Positions 22,264 through 32,548 of a DNA stretch of 62,057 bases are shown here, piece after piece. The first letter of the stretch is position 1, and each line of letters opens with the position of its first letter. Source of the stretch: Porogramme epimiltina (Eukaryota > Basidiomycota > Agaricomycetes > Polyporales > Polyporaceae); assembly GCA_900155495.1 (NCBI GenBank), contig FTLJ01000535.1:1-62057 (forward strand), read 5' to 3'. The translations under genes were made by a program, and so were the position numbers. The notes under the pieces were generated by a model. That model had not been told where the DNA came from. It was given only the letters and a program-made list of their open reading frames with translations, and searched no databases.

Positions 22264-23727
22264 GCTGCCTTGGGGCGGTCGCGGGATGCGGGGCGTGGGC
22301 GTGGGGCAAGCGCGTCGGGGCGCGGGCGAGCGGGATGCGCGGGCTATATATGTAGACGAGCCCGGCGGTTTGGGCGGGCGGGACTGACGGCATGGCTATC
22401 GACAGGGGCGGCTGGAGAGGGCGTTGCGGTGTGCGCGCGCGGAAGTGGCAGCAGCAGCGATTGATGGGGCCGCCCTGATGCGCGTCTGCGCATCATCCTC
22501 ACGGGCTGTGCCCGCTCCGCGTGGCTCGGCTGCCATATCCGGCCACTTATCGCCTCACTTATCGCACGAGCCGTCCGGCACCGACGCACCCCAGGCCAGC
22601 TGCTCCTCCTTCGCCGCCTCATGCTACGTTATTTCAGGATCGCAGCTGCCACAGAACGGTCAAAGAGCCTTGCGGGGACCCCTTGCTCGTCCACATTGAC
22701 GGGCGTGGGCGTGCAGCGTGTCGCTTCTCCTCTTCGCACGTGGGTCGGGTGTCGGCCAAGGGCCGATAGCGCATGCCTGGCGTCCTAGGACTTCGCAAGC
22801 TCAACTAACGCATCAAAAGACCGAACGCCCAAACGTGCCTCGTCGTAACGAAAAAGCCGGCCTGAGATTCAATTACCCCAGCATGAGGGTCCCAGGAACG
22901 GTGGCGCAAACCTACGACCAACTGCATGGACCATGCCATGGGTAGGCGTCCAACGCTCTGCTTACAGCGAACGTTTGAATGCCATTCGCATCAAGTAACA
23001 TCCTAACACGCACCTCAGCAACAGACCTCAGATCCACTGACCCATTCAGGACTGAGGAAGCTGGCTTTGTGAAGATGTTCAATAAGTCTTGCAGTAAACG
23101 AACCTTGGTCTACATGTTTTCGTCGACTATCGTTATCTGCCTGCTCTAGCCAAACGGGAATGATGTAGTCTGCCGCCCTGCCAGGGAGAGGGGGTAAACC
23201 ACCACGCCGCTCTTGCCAACGCCAAGTTCAGGCTGAGATAGCTTGTCCCTTCCCATACGTCCACCCTATGCCATACATGCTGCATGGAAGATTGGAGAAC
23301 GGTTAAGGCATGCGCCTGATAAAAGGAGAGTATTTTAGTAATAATCGCGCACCTGATGTGCTGAGTAGGACGAACCTTAGGCGCAGACGTAAGATACAGC
23401 CACATGTCCTGGACGCAAATGCTCTGAGAAGCTCAAAAACCTTTTCGACTACTGTAATCCAACGACGTATTGGAGTCAATTTAGTTTCCGGCCCGGCGAG
23501 TATCCTAGATCACGCATTCTCCTTACTCGCTGTGCACATCCTCTTTCAAGCTGGGTATGCACTCGTGTCAACATGGGCTGAAGGCGTTGATAGGTCCCCC
23601 AATCAACGATACAAAGTCCTACAGACGTCCCGCCATCCTAGTACTGCGAGTACCACAGCATATCTCGTCAGCGCAAGCACAAGATCAGGCACAAACGGAG
23701 CATACGCACATACACACCGCACCTGCG
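22264..23727. other. Intergenic with possible retroelement trace
   Basis: About 1.5 kb between the phosphoesterase 2 start and the coatomer zeta stop. The part near 23030-23130, read on the minus strand, gives QDLLNIFTKPAS, like the end of a Ty1/copia RNase H. It is interrupted by a stop and I give it low weight. Nothing else recognised. Confidence 0.35.
22344..22350 (-). promoter_or_regulatory. TATA-like box of phosphoesterase 2
   Basis: TATATAG on the minus strand about 80 nt upstream of the ATG at 22263. Confidence 0.4.
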
Positions 23728-24551
23728 CTAGAGCTGCCCTATCCGTTGCTGCATCTTTTCCTTCACCGTTTGGTACGCACTGAGGAGAGTCTGCTCGTTG
23801 ATGACGATATCCGTCGTGTCTGCTTTTGGTCGGCTCACGCGCGACGCGATCGTTGTCGAGTCCGTCTCAACGATGATCCTAGCAAGAGGACATAAGTCAG
23901 CCACGCAATTCGTCACTTCAGTCCCACAGCACGCGCGATTCTCTAGCCCAGCCCTCCTCGAGGCATTCCCTCCTACCCGGTACCTCGCACCAAAACGGCA
24001 CGTATGAAAACATGAGGACGCACCCATCGTCGATCGTCTCGTCCAGGCAGAGTAGGACGAGGTCAAGGTTCTCAAGCACGCCGCGCTTCTCGACCTGGTT
24101 CCGGAGGAGCATGTGCACCGCGTCCGAGAACGCGATGAGCGCAGCGTGCAGCATGAGCTCGTTCTCCGCGGGGTCGCCGATGATGTAGAAGACGAGGTCG
24201 AGCGAGTGCTTGTACACCGCGAGCTGCGAATCGTACAGAATGATGTCGCCTGTGCGACCATATACGCGGTACCGCAGAATCCAGGGGAGGGTGAGCATGT
24301 AGGGTAACAGAACAGACAGGAAAGTCCGATGAGCATAGCGCAGCAGGGTATATGCGCGTAGTAGACGCACCTCCCGCCTTCTTCGTCTTTTGGAAGAGCC
24401 CCTTCTCAAACGCCCGCTGTTCTTTCAGCGTCGTGAGCTTCTTCGACTCTCCGTTCGGGTGCCCCTTCGGATGGTAGTACTTGGCGAGCACGCGGTGGCC
24501 GTCCGTGTCGATGATGAGGAACGCGGTGACGGTGTAGAGGGACAGGTTCAT
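23728..24551 (-). CDS. RET3: Coatomer subunit zeta (COPI)
   Basis: Three exons: 24551-24371, 24249-24024 and 23878-23728, 185 residues, a normal length for the family. Exon 1 codes MNLSLYTVTAFLIIDTDGHR then LAKYYHP. Exon 2 gives GDIILYDSQLAVYKHSLDLV, IIGDPAENELML, LRNQVEKRGVLENLDLVLLC and LDETIDDG. Exon 3 gives IIVETDSTTIASRV and the C-terminal helix. These match the longin-like fold of coatomer zeta, the small subunit that pairs with gamma-COP in the COPI F-subcomplex for Golgi-to-ER transport. Splice phases all agree with the reading frame. It is divergent from the methyltransferase gene with 272 bp between starts, probably a shared promoter. A housekeeping anchor at the edge of the duplicated region. 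Confidence 0.93.
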
Positions 24552-24823
24552 GCTTGGTCGTTACTGTAGGTATGAGAACGCAGAAAGAGGGATGTGCGCC
24601 GTGTTTAGGGCTCGGAGAGATGTGCGAAGGAATGGTGGACGTGGAGGGGAATGTATGACGATGTCCACTAGCGCAAGCGCGCGGACACCGTTCCCGGCGC
24701 TACGCTTCGCATCCTCGACATCCCTCATTTCCACCACCACCTCCCTTCCCACTCACACGACGGAGGGAAAGCTGCTTTCACCCCACTCTGGAAAGTTTCT
24801 CCCAGACCAGCTCACAGCATGTC

Positions 24824-26119
24824 ATGACTGCCTTTCATCAATTTCTCGTCTCCGACACCCTCCTCGCCGCCCTCATCCCCATCATCCTCCTCGCTCTCAG
24901 CGTGCACGTCCTAGGCTCCCCCAAGGAACTCCTCGCCAACATACTGAGCAGCCCCAAAGGCCTCCTCGCTATTATCCTTGGACCTACGCGCACCCCCTCG
25001 ACGCCCACATACTTCTCCGTCCGACGTGCCGCGGCATCCTACGCTCAATACGCGCGCCTCGGCGGGCGCGAGCTCACCGCGATGCGCGCGTCGTACGGCC
25101 GCATGCGCTGGGCCCACCGCAGCATCGCATACGAGCTTGGGTACCCGAAGAAGCTCACGCGGCTCGAAGAGTCCATCCGGACGAACGCGCGTGTCGCAGA
25201 GGGCGTCGCGCGGCTCGCGCGGAAGCAGTTCCCCGACGAGGTCGCCAACGAGGAGGGGATCGTTCTGCGCGAGAGGGTGGAGGGAGACCTGGGGAGGGTG
25301 CGCGAGGCGATGAAGCACTTTGTGAGGGACTGGAGCGAGGAGGGGCGCGTGGAACGGGATAGGATTTTTAGGCCGATCTTGGAGGTGTTGGGGGACGTGG
25401 AGCCCAGCGAGCGCAAGGATATGCATGTACTAGTGCCCGGCGCTGGGCTCGGAAGGCTGGCTTGGGAGATATCTCAGCTCGGTGAGTCGCTGTGCATTCC
25501 CATACCATGTTGCATCCTTATTTAGTCTACTCGTCTAGGCTTCACAACGACGGTCAACGAGCTCTCGTTCTTCATGAACCTCGCCCTCCGCTTCCTGCTC
25601 TCCGAAGACACCACTACAGCGCCGAACCAGCATGTCCTCCAGCCATATGCGAGCTGGTTCTCTCACCAACGCGCAACCGAGACGCTCTTCCGCACCGTTA
25701 CCTTCCCCGACGTCGTCCCCCGGCTCAGCCCCGGATTCTCACTCGCAGAGCGCGACTTCCTCTCACTCCGCCCCCCGCCCGAGACCGACGGCTTCGACGC
25801 CATCGTTACGCTCTTCTTCATCGACACCTCTCTCAACATCATCGAGACCCTCGAGCACATACACCGCCTCCTGCGCCCAGGAGGACGATGGATCAACCTC
25901 GGCCCGCTCCTCTGGACAAGCGGAGGTGAGGCTGCGCTTGAGCTTAGCCTGGAAGAGGTGCTCGCGCTCGCAGACAAGGTCGGATTCGACGTCGAGGGCC
26001 CGGATGGCCCCCCGAGGACCGCGCGAAGGACGGTGGAGTGCGAGTATACGGCGGACAAGACGGCGATGATGAAGTGGTTATACCAGGCTGAGTTTTGTGT
26101 GGGGACGAAGAGGGCGTAA
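24824..26119 (+). CDS. N2227-like / carnosine N-methyltransferase family protein
   Basis: Exons 24824-25481 and 25539-26119 (57-nt intron GTGAGT...TCTAG), 412 residues. The N-terminus has a hydrophobic segment (LLAALIPIILLALSVHVLG). The catalytic part shows the SAM-binding glycine motif VLVPGAGLGRLAWEI, FTTTVNELSFFMNLALRF after the splice, the family segment FDAIVTLFFIDTSLNIIET, and the post-motif HRLLRPGGRWINLGPLLW. These are typical of the N2227 family, whose members (animal CARNMT1, yeast YNL092W) methylate carnosine-like dipeptides or related imidazole substrates. The leading hydrophobic stretch is unusual for the family and may indicate membrane association, or a start codon chosen too early. 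Confidence 0.9.
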
Positions 26120-26311
26120 ATCGTGAGTCGGATGTCCGTTCGGGGTAGCTTGTGCCTAACGTAAACCCGCTTGTTGTCAAATTTTGGCCTTGAGGCCCTT
26201 GCCGACACGCGCGCCATCAGTTATCGCTGGAAGCGATCGACGGTGCACTGCACTGCCAATAGCTGAATGGATCAGTTCAGGCTCGGGACTCGGGTGCTAG
26301 ACAATATACAA

Positions 26312-26317
26312 TATAAA
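26312..26317 (+). promoter_or_regulatory. TATA box of HET D
   Basis: TATAAA, 83 nt upstream of the ATG at 26400, within an AT-rich patch (ACAATATACAATATAAA). Confidence 0.5.
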
Positions 26318-26399
26318 GGCCGTCGATAGTGCGTGGAGTGCTCATATTCCCCCCACTCAAACTCACGCAAGTTTTGTGCAGTACCACGACGCAACGATT

Positions 26400-28383
26400 A
26401 TGTGGCTGCTGAGCGTTGCTTGTGCAGAACTACATTTCTTCCCCTCCCCGGACGCGGTCACCGGTGGTTATGCTATCCTCTCGCACACCTGGGGCGAGGA
26501 CGAGCAAACATATCAACAAATCCGCGCAATCATCGACCGCTGCACGGTCTCGGGCGAGAATCCGCGCGACCTCGTCTGTCCCAAGATCCGCAATACGTGC
26601 CTTGCCGCAGCCGAGCATGGTTATCGATGGGTGTGGATCGACACCTGCTGCATCGACAAGACGAGCAGCACAGAACTCTCCGAGGCGATCAACTCGATGT
26701 ACCGCTGGTATTCGTGCGCGGAGGTCTGCTACGCGCTCCTCGAAGACGTGCCCTCCGACTGCGACCTCTCCGCGCCGGGCTCCGCCTTCCGGCGCGCGCG
26801 GTGGCACACGCGCGGATGGACGCTGCAAGAGCTCATCGCTTCCGCGGTGGTCATCTTCATGTCGCGCGACTGGGAGCCGCTCGGGGACAAGATCGCGCTC
26901 GCGCCGCTGCTCGCGCAGATCACGGGCGTCCGGCGGGACGTGCTCACGCGCGCGGTGAGCATCTCGAGCGTCAGCGTCGCGCAGCGGTTCTCGTGGGCGG
27001 CGGGGCGGAACACGACCCGCGTCGAGGACGAGGCGTACTGCCTTATGGGTATCTTCGACGTCTACATGCCGACCATCTACGGCGAGGGCCGCCGTGCGTT
27101 CGCGCGCCTGCAGCAAGAGATCATGAAGCAAACGTTCGACACGTCGCTGTTCGCGTGGGGCCAGACCTTGCCGTCGGGTATACTCAACATCTCCCCGCCA
27201 GAGAAGACGTACACGACGTACAGCATGGCTTCCGGCATGACTCAGGTTTACCTCCTCGCGCGATCGCCAGTTGCGTTCAGGGTCGGGAGCCGGTTGACCT
27301 CCTTCACTCCCGGCGCAGGGCGCCACCTACAGCCGTACCTCCCTGGCCAATGGCCTCAAAACGACGTGGGTCAACATTTGCCTGCGAAGTGTACTCGCCA
27401 CTGACGTCGACACTCAGGCCACTCCCGAGAACAGTCACAAGAAGAAGTTCGGTCCCTTCGGTCACCTCGAGCTCCCCAAGTTCGTCGTCACAAGCCGCGG
27501 CGTCGAATGCCGGTTCCCTGTCTTCGATGTTGATGGCTACGTCATCGCTGTTCTCCTATGCGAGAACGCAGAAAACCATTTCGGGCTCGCCCTCCACCCG
27601 TCCGGCGTGACGCTCCAAGACCCGTCGCGGCCTACGTACCACGTCGGACTAGGCGCGCGCAAAGCGGACGGCGGGCCGGCGTTCGGGCGGCTCGCGCTGC
27701 TCGGGAACGACCTCTACAACCTCCGCTTCAACGGGCGCACCTTCCAGGCGGAATGGCGGGACGTCCTCATCGTCGACGGACCCGCCGTCAGCCGCGATGA
27801 GCTCCCCAGCGTCTGCGCACCCCTCAACTGCATCGCTTCTGTCCCGCCATTCCGCGTCCCGTACTGGCTCGTCGGACGTCTCGCCGCCCTTGGACTCAAC
27901 GCCCAACCGGTGCGCTTCATCAGCAGGCCAATCAACGGTCGCCCACTCGTTGCACAGCTTGTTTTCGAGCACATCAGCGCTAGGGAGGGCCTCAGGGTCA
28001 TGCTCGGGACGTGCACCGGCCAGCGAGGGGAGCAGGAACAGGAGACGCGGCACTGGGCGACGGTCTCGCTCTTGTCCCCGGCGGAGTGGCGCTTGGGCGG
28101 GAGCACAGGGCACGACTGCGCGGTGGACCATGTCGAGGAGTGGCCAGGGTGGGAGAAGGAGTTCGGTGACGGGGAGCGCGTCGCGCGCCTCTCCTTCTCG
28201 CGCTGCAAGATCACGCCAGATGCGACGCTCGTGTTGCATTTGGAGCTGACGGGGAGCGCATACGAGGGTATCCAGCGACGTTTGGGCGTGTGGCTGCCAT
28301 CGCACGAGGAGCTGGTGCAGGAGGAGGAGGGCTTAGACGATCCTTACGACTTAAGCCCATCAGAGTCAGGTTCCTTCGACTAG
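26400..28383 (+). CDS. HET-domain/DUF8212 protein, copy D
   Basis: Exons 26400-27365 and 27418-28383 with a 52-nt phase-0 intron (GTGGGT...CTCAG), 643 residues. The start is set at MWLLSVACAELHFF by alignment with the other copies, although an in-frame ATG lies 24 nt upstream. HET motifs: YAILSHTWGEDE, WVWIDTCCIDKTSS, SEAINSMYRWYS and RGWTLQELIAS (the usual Pro is Ser). DUF8212 block: EDEAYCLMGIFDVYMPTIYGEG. Exon 2 begins ATPENSHKKKFGPFGHLELP, then VECRFP, AVLLCENA, FGLALHPS, LGNDLYNLRFNG, WRDVLI, VARLSFSRCK and TLVLHLELTGSAYEG, ending in a short acidic Ser-rich tail. It is very GC-rich. First of three plus-strand copies on the right arm of the array. Confidence 0.9.
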
Positions 28384-29064
28384 CTATGTACAGCGTAGAT
28401 GGAAATACAGTTGCCCGTGACATCGCTCGTGGAAGCAAAGAGCTTCTCTCGTGAGTGCGCCGTCAGTAGAAGGTCACGAAGCGTATCTGGTGGATTTTAC
28501 GTCATTAGGCGCCTACCCGGGTCGTGCTTGTCGGGCGCGAGGCTCTCGCTCTTGACCGAACGTTCAGCGTTCAACATTCACCTCTTGCCATTATACATTG
28601 CCACTAGTTCTTCATCCCGACTCTCGAAAATAGCCCTCAGCTTTACCCGCATAGTGTGATGCTGTCACATTAGCGACTTAGCGAGCCTCAAGCCATGTTC
28701 TCCGAAAGCTCGAGACTACATCAACGACGGGAACGAAGGCGACGGCTTGGGGTATAAACAGAGTTACTGGCTCGGTGAGCGTGTCGTTTCCTCTCACACG
28801 AAGGCTCCGCAAGCGGAGTCAAGGTGCGCAGAGGATGGGAGAGTGCATGATGTACGTGTCAAGAGTAGGGTAATGATGGAGTCCTCGCCCCGGAATTTGA
28901 AACAGTCGCGAAAGGAGAGATGTCGAGATGCCACGCACGCAACCATTGTTCCCTAGCATCGCTCCCGCACGCATCTCGAGGTTCTCAAGGCTCTCAATCA
29001 ATATGCATACCCCCGTTAACATTTTCATATTCACTAGCTCGACTCAACGCTGAAGCACTCATAC
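28384..29064. other. Intergenic between HET D and HET E
   Basis: About 680 bp, no gene seen. It must hold the promoter of HET E; no clear TATA box. Confidence 0.5.
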
Positions 29065-31394
29065 ATGTGGCTTCTCAACACTAGCCGTGCGGAACTCCAC
29101 TACTTTTCTGACCCGACCGTCATCCCTGGAGGATATGCAATCCTATCGCACACGTGGGGACACGACGAGCAATCCTTCCAAGCTGTCCGCACTACCCAAG
29201 AGCAATGTGCCAAAACCGGTCAGAATCCCCGCGACCTCGTCGCCCCCAAGATCAGGGAATGCTGCATCGTTGCGGAACGGGACGGGATGGCTTGGATTTG
29301 GATTGACACATGCTGCATCAACAAAGAGAGCAGCACAGAGCTCTCTGAGGCTATCAACTCGATGTTTGCCTGGTATGTCCACTCCGATGTCTGCTACGCC
29401 TACCTCCAAGACGTGCCAGCGACCGACAAGCTTCACGAGAAAAACTCGGCGTTCCGCAAGTCGCGGTGGCATACTCGCGGATGGACGCTGCAAGAGCTTC
29501 TCGCGCCCTCTCTCGTCATGTTCCTTTCCGAGGAGTGGGAGCGACTCGGTACGAAGGAGGATCTTGCAGAGCTTTTGGAAGACATCACGGATATCCACAA
29601 AGACTACTTAACCAAGGTGTCCTCTTTGATGTCAGCCTCTATCTCCCAACGCATGGCGTGGGCCGCGAACCGCGGCACAACTCGAGTCGAAGACGAAGCC
29701 TACTGCCTTCTAGGTCTCTTTGGAATCAGCATGCCAACTCTTTACGGAGAAGGTCGCCGCGCATTCCTCCGCCTGCAGCAAGAGATCACCAAACAATCTA
29801 TCGACACTACCATCTTCGCCTGGGGAGATATATACGGCGCAAAACAGCATCATATACCACCTATTTCCCTTCAAGTGATGTGGGACGAGTACCACGGGTC
29901 TCCTCATGACGAACGTTTCATCTTCGCTCCGTCGCCGAGCGAATACTATTCGGACACTGTGTACTACTCTCCCGATCTTTCTGACTCTCTTCAGCCATAC
30001 TTACCCGACGATGTACGTGGATTATCCCATAGTTTCCAGCACATTTGCTCACACCCACCCTCCATTAGAATGGTGATGGCGAACACTCACCCCGAGGGGA
30101 GCGTGGTGTCGAGAAGATAGGCGGGCCTTTCGGTACCATCGAGCTGCCATACTTCGAGGCAACCAGCCGTGGCATGAAGTGCAGGTTCCCCATCATAGAA
30201 GTCGGCGACCTTCTCATCGCCGTCCTCCTTTGCGAGACAGAGGACGAGCACATCGGTCTTTTCCTCCACCCTTCCCCAGGATCCGAAACCCAGGATCCCG
30301 TGAGACGCACGTTCTACACAGGCTACGCGTTCGTCGACGATCAATCTGGCAAGGGCGGGTTATACCGTCTCGCGACGCTTGGAACCGATCTGTACAACCT
30401 CCGCTTCCGAGGGAAGACATATCAAGCGCGCTGGAGGGACATCTACATCCACGCAAATCCGCGCGACACGGACGAGTTCGACGCCGTGCGTCGCCTGCTC
30501 TTCTTCACCCCTGACACCATCCCCAACACGCCCTTCCGCGTGCCCCGCTGGCTCATCGGCTCGCTTTCCTCGCTCCGCATACCCCCTATCAACTCAGCCG
30601 AGTCCGATTCGGACGGCGAACTGAAGAGCACGTGGGTCGAGTTCGCGGACGTCGTCGAGTGCGAGGGAGTCCGGCTCTGGCTGGGATTTTCGAAGACCCC
30701 GGACGGCGACGGGCGTCTTGTACACTACGCATGGGCGGAACCGTCACGCACAGAAACCTGGAACGACGAAGATTGGGTCGCCCACAAGTGCCGAGAAGAC
30801 GAGGATTGTGTCGCGGACTGGGAAGGCATGACGAAAGACTTCGGGGACTCGGAGCGGACGATCCGGCTGTCGTTTGCGCCGTGTGCGTTCTCCCCGCGAA
30901 CGACGCTCGTGCTCCATGTAGAGCTGAAGGGCACGGTGTACGAGAAGATGCAGCGCGATGCGGGGCTCTTCATTCCATCACGCTCTGGACTCCTTCTCGG
31001 AGAGACTCCTGCCTCGGCAATAACTCCTGGCCAGATGAAGTTGGAGACCCGTTCGGAGACCCATCCCGAAGACGTTCCACTCGCTCACAGTGATTCTATC
31101 CCCTCCGCTCATTCTTCGACAGCGACACTAGCTCCCACCGTCACCTTGTCAGATACCCCCAAAATTACGTCAGGCCAAGACCTCCACAAAGCAGGCTCTG
31201 ACGCGACGCATGCGTTAATGTCATCTACGGATCCTTCGACCTCACCGGATCAAGGACCTACCTCAGATGGTGCACTTTGGCGCGGGGTCATAGTGAGCAT
31301 TCTTCGGCCTTCTCCCGAGGAGGTGGGCAGCCTAGTGCGCACGGTGGCAGTAGCGGTCGCTACGGTCGTAGCATGTCGGTTGCTTGGAATATGA
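29065..31394 (+). CDS. HET-domain/DUF8212 protein, copy E, possible tail anchor
   Basis: Exons 29065-30012 and 30069-31394 around a 56-nt phase-0 intron (GTACGT...TTAG), about 757 residues. HET motifs: YAILSHTWGHDE, WIWIDTCCINKESS (the usual DKT is NKE in this copy), SEAINSMFAWY and RGWTLQELLAP. DUF8212 block: EDEAYCLLGLFGISMPTLYGEG. Exon 2 begins NGDGEHSPRG and continues GGPFGTIELP, MKCRFP, AVLLCETED, GLFLHPS, LGTDLYNLRFRG, WRDIYI, RTIRLSFAPCAFSP and TTLVLHVELKG. A Ser/Thr/Pro-rich spacer follows, and the protein ends in the hydrophobic VRTVAVAVATVVACRLLGI, a plausible C-terminal membrane anchor. Most similar to copy B in the linker (FIFAPSPSEYYSDTVYYSP) and tail. Confidence 0.9.
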
Positions 31395-32548
31395 GGTCAG
31401 TCTGCCTGGCATGCGCGTTATTCTACATGAACTCTAACCTTCGTCGTATCAAAAGCAGCGTCACAATCTCTGCTTGTTCGTGGTCCTCATGCAACCCCCT
31501 CATATATATAGCTAGTATGGTTGTTTTCGCATTCAATCGAGGAAACAGGCCATTCACTGGGGCGACAAAAAGCCCCAATGCGCTGTCCGACTGCCTCGGT
31601 GTTGAATGCTCCAACGGCCAGCAGCTTCAGACCTTGGAATTGCGGTAGCTGGCCTCCACTATTCCTTATGCACTTCGCATCGCGCGAGCGCGCAATGTCG
31701 TGCGGCGATCCCCAGTTCCTGTACCCACGCTCCCGCCAAGGATACGGGCGCTTAAGCTATACGCGTCGGCATCACGTGCCGTAGGCACACGCTTTATCCC
31801 TTGTCTCTTAGAAGAACTGGAACGCTTGTATTGTGTATCTGTATTAACTATGCATTAGCGGAGGGCCGCCAAAATTCTGGGCCAGGTGGGTTGCGGTGCG
31901 CTGTATGTAGTGCACACAATAATTGTGATGGATTGGGAACTTACCACGTTTAGCGCCTGGCGTGGGCTCGGTTTCCGGGCGCCACGGTCGCTGACCTCTT
32001 TTCACGGCAGGCATACAAAGATTTTTTCCGCGGGGACAGAAGCGTGACAGGCAACCGACATCCTACCTTTCCCGCGGTTTAAGCCTTTCGCGCCACATAA
32101 AAGGCTTGAAACCGCGGGAAAGGTAGGATGTCGGTTGCCTGTCACATGCATCACGTGACTTTCCCATCGACAAAAATTCCCGTATGCCCGCCGTGTTTGA
32201 CTTCTACTAGCTAAACTTAGGGACGGATGTGTCCTCACTATTCCAGAAAAGCTGGCGTTCTGCATCAAAACGTGCCCAGGCTCACTTTGCTATTGGAATG
32301 AGGACGCCAATACCTATCAATTGTTCCCACCCCGCACGGCAGTACACTGCCAGTGCGCCGCAGCGATTTGACACATGCCCTTGGCCCCTAGCTGAGCTGA
32401 CTAGACCGCAGCCTCTTTGCGCAGCTTCACTTCAGGATCCATTCTACCATAGCCCTTCGGTACAGGCAAATGTTCAATTGACCTCCATGTTCAACGCACT
32501 GATCATCGAGCGACGATTGTTTACAACGTAGACGACAGTGCCACAATA
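31395..32548. other. Intergenic between HET E and HET F, containing a long hairpin
   Basis: About 1.15 kb without a recognisable gene. Its main content is the near-perfect inverted repeat at 32044-32145, listed separately. Confidence 0.6.
32044..32145. repeat. Near-perfect 102-bp hairpin (foldback) element
   Basis: The left arm 32044-32088 (starting GTGACAGGCAACC) and right arm 32100-32145 (ending GGTTGCCTGTCAC) are reverse complements over 37 uninterrupted bp plus 8 more after one extra base in the right arm. The loop is 11 nt. There is no coding frame. It could be a tiny foldback/MITE-like element or a precursor of a small RNA; the sequence alone does not decide. No clear target-site duplication is visible. 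Confidence 0.9.

Noticed and set aside
26333..27610. 425-codon plus frame overlapping HET D
   Set aside because: It is the neighbouring frame of the real HET D exon and is Arg/Pro/Ala-rich without motifs.
32002..32145. Reading the hairpin as a rho-independent-type terminator or a CRISPR repeat
   Set aside because: The genome is eukaryotic, the arms are far too long, and there is no array of spaced repeats.
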